Source: Yoonia sp. (GTDB taxonomy: Bacteria; Pseudomonadota; Alphaproteobacteria; Rhodobacterales; Rhodobacteraceae). From it: a stretch of 64,000 bases of DNA. Below, in pieces: positions 61,973-64,000 of the stretch. The stretch is from assembly GCA_029250945.1 (NCBI GenBank), contig JAQXEG010000013.1, positions 1 through 64,000 of the forward strand. Direction: 5' to 3'. A program made the translations under genes and the position numbers. The notes beneath the pieces are model-generated. The model made no database searches. It was not told the origin of the DNA and saw only the letters and a program-made list of their open reading frames with translations. How positions within the stretch are numbered: the stretch's first letter is position 1; every line of letters begins with the position of its first letter.

Positions 61973-62863
61973 CCGCGCGCCAAGGTCCAACCCTTGCAAG
62001 GCAGCGCCAGCCTCCATCGCCTTTTTGCCAGCACGCTGCACGCGGGTCACAATCACCGATCCGCTCCCGCAGGCAATCTCGAAGCCGTCGATCACATCAC
62101 CCGGCGTGCCGGACCCGTTGCCAACGCGGGACCCAAGCAACTTGACCCGCTCGTCCCCGACCATGCACCACGCACCCGGAAACGGGGATAGCCCACGAAT
62201 TTGGCGGTCCACTACGGCGGCGGGTGCTGCCCAGTCCACGCGGGCCTCTGCCTTGTCGATCTTGGCCGCATAGGTCACGCCATCACCCGACTGCGGCAGA
62301 GGCATCAAGCCGTCCAACTGGTCCAGCGCGGTCACAACAGAAGCCGCTCCTAATTTGGACAGGCGGTCATGCAAACCACCTGTCGTCTCATCGAACCCGA
62401 TATCAATCGCCTCGCGCAGCAACACAGGGCCGGTATCCAGCCCCGCTTCCATCTGCATGATGCAAACGCCCGTTTCGGGATCGCCTGCCATAATCGCACG
62501 GTGGATCGGCGCGGCACCCCGCCAACGGGGCAACAGAGACGCATGAATGTTCAAGCAACCGCGTGCGGGCATATCTAGCACGACCTGCGGCAAGATCAGA
62601 CCATAGGCCACCACGACAGCCACATCGGCGTTCAGCGCGGCAAAGGCAGACTGATCATCCGCACCCTTCAATGTCACGGGATGACGGACCTGCAAGCCAA
62701 GCGCCTCTGCGCGGGCCTGCACAGGGCTTGGGCGGTCCTTTTTTCCCCGGCCGGCGGGGCGCGGCGGCTGGGAATACACGGCCACAACCTCGTGGCCTGC
62801 ATCCACAAGAGCATCCAGAACCGGCACGGAAAAATCCGGCGTTCCCATGAAAACAACGCGCAT
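61964..62863 (-). CDS. fmt: Methionyl-tRNA formyltransferase
   Basis: Formylates initiator Met-tRNA; 299 residues. The N-terminal domain begins [17 protein letters not shown] and has the folate-binding [20 protein letters not shown] region; the C-terminal OB domain contains [25 protein letters not shown]. It starts 2 bases after the deformylase-like gene and is the last gene of a def-def-def-fmt run. Confidence 0.94.
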   Translation of the reverse strand: MRVVFMGTPDFSVPVLDALVDAGHEVVAVYSQPPRPAGRGKKDRPSPVQARAEALGLQVRHPVTLKGADDQSAFAALNADVAVVVAYGLILPQVVLDMPARGCLNIHASLLPRWRGAAPIHRAIMAGDPETGVCIMQMEAGLDTGPVLLREAIDIGFDETTGGLHDRLSKLGAASVVTALDQLDGLMPLPQSGDGVTYAAKIDKAEARVDWAAPAAVVDRQIRGLSPFPGAWCMVGDERVKLLGSRVGNGSGTPGDVIDGFEIACGSGSVIVTRVQRAGKKAMEAGAALQGLDLGARLA

Positions 62864-62865
62864 GG

Positions 62866-63363
62866 CTACCCTCGTAATTTCGTGGCACGCTTCAGCAGCA
62901 TACTACGTTTGGTGCGGCTCAACCTGTCAAAATACATCTTGCCCGCCAAATGGTCGATCTGGTGCTGTACGGATGTGGCCCAAAGGCCGACAAATTCATG
63001 CCGGTCCCACACACCATCCGCGTTCATGAACCGCACGGTCACGGCACGGGGGCGGGTGACCTTGGCACTGACACCCGGCAGGTTGGGTGACGCTTCCTCA
63101 TGGTCGCGCGGCTCAACCGAGCTGTGCAAAATCTGCGGGTTGGCCAGACGCATCGCCTGCCCACGCTTTGTGCTGGCATCCACGACGGCAAGGGCAAGGC
63201 CGACACCCAACTGCGGCGCGGCCAGCCCGTAACCGGGCATCGCATCCATGACGTCAATCATCTCGTCCCAGATGGCGCGGATATCATCGGTGATCGCGTC
63301 CACTGGTGCGGCGGGTGTCGTCAGAACCTTGTTGGGATAGGGGATAATCATGCGCTGGGTCAT
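62866..63363 (-). CDS. Peptide deformylase-like protein lacking catalytic residues
   Basis: Deformylase fold of 165 residues next to fmt. Motif I is intact ([10 protein letters not shown], residues 44-53). Motif II, normally EGCLS with a metal-binding cysteine, reads E-A-S-P-N (residues 90-94), so the cysteine is gone. Motif III, normally HExDH, reads HQIDH (134-138), replacing the catalytic glutamate with glutamine while both metal histidines remain. It is therefore unlikely to deformylate. The frame is intact and tightly packed (4-base overlap with the upstream gene), suggesting it is kept for another role. Confidence 0.85.
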   Translation of the reverse strand: MTQRMIIPYPNKVLTTPAAPVDAITDDIRAIWDEMIDVMDAMPGYGLAAPQLGVGLALAVVDASTKRGQAMRLANPQILHSSVEPRDHEEASPNLPGVSAKVTRPRAVTVRFMNADGVWDRHEFVGLWATSVQHQIDHLAGKMYFDRLSRTKRSMLLKRATKLRG

Positions 63364-63833
63364 GGGGCCTCCGGGTAATCTGTGCATAGGACGCCATCAA
63401 GGTGGTCCAATTCGTGCTGGGTGCAGGCGGCCGCAAAACCGGTGAACGTGCCGGTCTGGGGCGCGCCATCCACCCCCTGCCAGCGCAGTGTAACCGACGC
63501 AGGGCGGGCCACGCGGATCGTGCGGTCGGGGATCGACAAACAGCCCTCTTCCCAGATGGCGACGTCATCGGCGCAATCAACCATCTCGGGATTGATGAAA
63601 ATCTGCGGCGTTGGATCGGCGTCCTTCCACGTGGTGTCCATCACGAATACACGGGATGCGACCCCAAACTGCGGCGCGGCCAACCCGCGACCAGGGGCGG
63701 CATACATCGCGGCCAACATGCCCGTTGTCAGCTCCGCCAATGCGGCGTCAAATTCCGTGACCGGCGCACAAACCACACGCAGCACGGGATCAGGTACAAG
63801 GCGGATCGACAGATCAGCCACGGGCCATTTCAC
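63360..63833 (-). CDS. def: Peptide deformylase (second paralog)
   Basis: Removes formyl groups from new proteins; 157 residues. All three motifs are present: GRGLAAPQFG, EEGCLSIPD and QHELDHLDG. The start is a GTG at 63833 or 63821; both overlap the upstream deformylase gene. It is slightly short and lacks the long basic C-terminal helix of the third copy. Activity is expected from the motifs, but which copy is essential cannot be told. Confidence 0.88.
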   Translation of the reverse strand: MKWPVADLSIRLVPDPVLRVVCAPVTEFDAALAELTTGMLAAMYAAPGRGLAAPQFGVASRVFVMDTTWKDADPTPQIFINPEMVDCADDVAIWEEGCLSIPDRTIRVARPASVTLRWQGVDGAPQTGTFTGFAAACTQHELDHLDGVLCTDYPEAP

Positions 63834-64000
63834 GCTTTAGCTTTTGCATCTTGCGGGTGATCATCTGCCGCTTCAGCGGTTTGAGATAGTCAATGAACAG
63901 CTTGCCATCCAAATGGTCAATCTCGTGCTGGACGCATGTCGCCCATAGATCATCGAATGTTTCCTGCACCTCACGGCCATCCAGATCGGTCCAGCTAACC
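63814..64000 (-). CDS. def: Peptide deformylase (third paralog, 5' end outside window)
   Basis: The last 61 codons are visible: SWTDLDGREVQETFDDLWAT, the metal motif VQHEIDHLDGKLFIDYL and the usual basic C-terminal helix KPLKRQMITRKMQKLKREMARG. This is the most canonical of the three and probably the housekeeping enzyme. It is the upstream gene of the run and overlaps the next start. Confidence 0.9.
   Translation of the reverse strand, partial: VSWTDLDGREVQETFDDLWATCVQHEIDHLDGKLFIDYLKPLKRQMITRKMQKLKREMARG

Noticed and set aside
1-64000. CRISPR arrays, insertion sequences, prophage genes, attachment sites or replication origin
   Set aside because: None seen: no regularly spaced repeats, transposase, integrase or phage structural genes. 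The tRNA at 33107 has no visible repeated 3' end downstream.

Overview
The window looks like chromosomal DNA of a marine roseobacter-type alphaproteobacterium (Rhodobacterales). I infer this from the gene families: a complete taurine/sulfonate dissimilation cluster (Tpa, Xsc, Pta, SoeABC), an anchored cytochrome c_y type protein, a DUF1013/TrcR-type regulator, and a def-def-def-fmt run. Base composition is GC-rich. Genus cannot be fixed from the sequence alone.

Layout. (1) 1-16.5 kb, taurine: tauA-tauB-tauC uptake genes (minus strand, tauC running off the left edge), divergent from tpa; a small low-complexity hypothetical gene; tauR (MocR type); xsc; a TauE-like exporter; pta; an internally deleted acetate kinase remnant; a second TauE-like exporter; and soeA-small membrane ORF-soeB-soeC. 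Together they import taurine, transaminate it to sulfoacetaldehyde, cleave that to acetyl phosphate and sulfite, make acetyl-CoA, and export or oxidise the sulfite. (2) 16.5-29 kb, galactosides: an IclR regulator and a MalK/UgpC-type ATPase, divergent from a binding protein, two permeases, GH36 alpha-galactosidase, KDGal kinase, KDPGal aldolase, SMP-30 lactonase, GH42 beta-galactosidase and aldose epimerase. This resembles a De Ley-Doudoroff galactose route, but two oxidation/dehydration steps are not encoded here. (3) 29-33 kb: hydroxyisourate hydrolase and a fused hydantoinase/5-oxoprolinase, then a CAU-anticodon tRNA. (4) 33-50 kb, mixed housekeeping: FAD oxidase, SDR, RsmC-like methyltransferase, ClpS, D-Ala-D-Ala carboxypeptidase, yejABEF-type peptide ABC operon, cytochrome c, prephenate dehydratase, NudC. 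Several genes here are broken: a lipoprotein and an SRPBCC protein each by one in-frame stop, and a 5'-nucleotidase by two frameshifts. (5) 50-64 kb: SRP RNA, rsgA, a protein phosphatase, dnaX-ybaB-recR, an RND efflux pair, a TrcR-like regulator, RNase T2, a nucleoside hydrolase, and fmt with three deformylase-family genes, one of which has lost catalytic residues.

The taurine chemistry is known biology; I do not see a wholly new system. The items most worth following are a 23-bp-spaced direct repeat shared by the tpa and xsc promoters (candidate TauR operator), the in-frame ackA deletion, the small membrane ORF inside soeABC, a 27-bp exact palindromic repeat sitting on two gene ends, and the deformylase paralog with an HQxDH motif.
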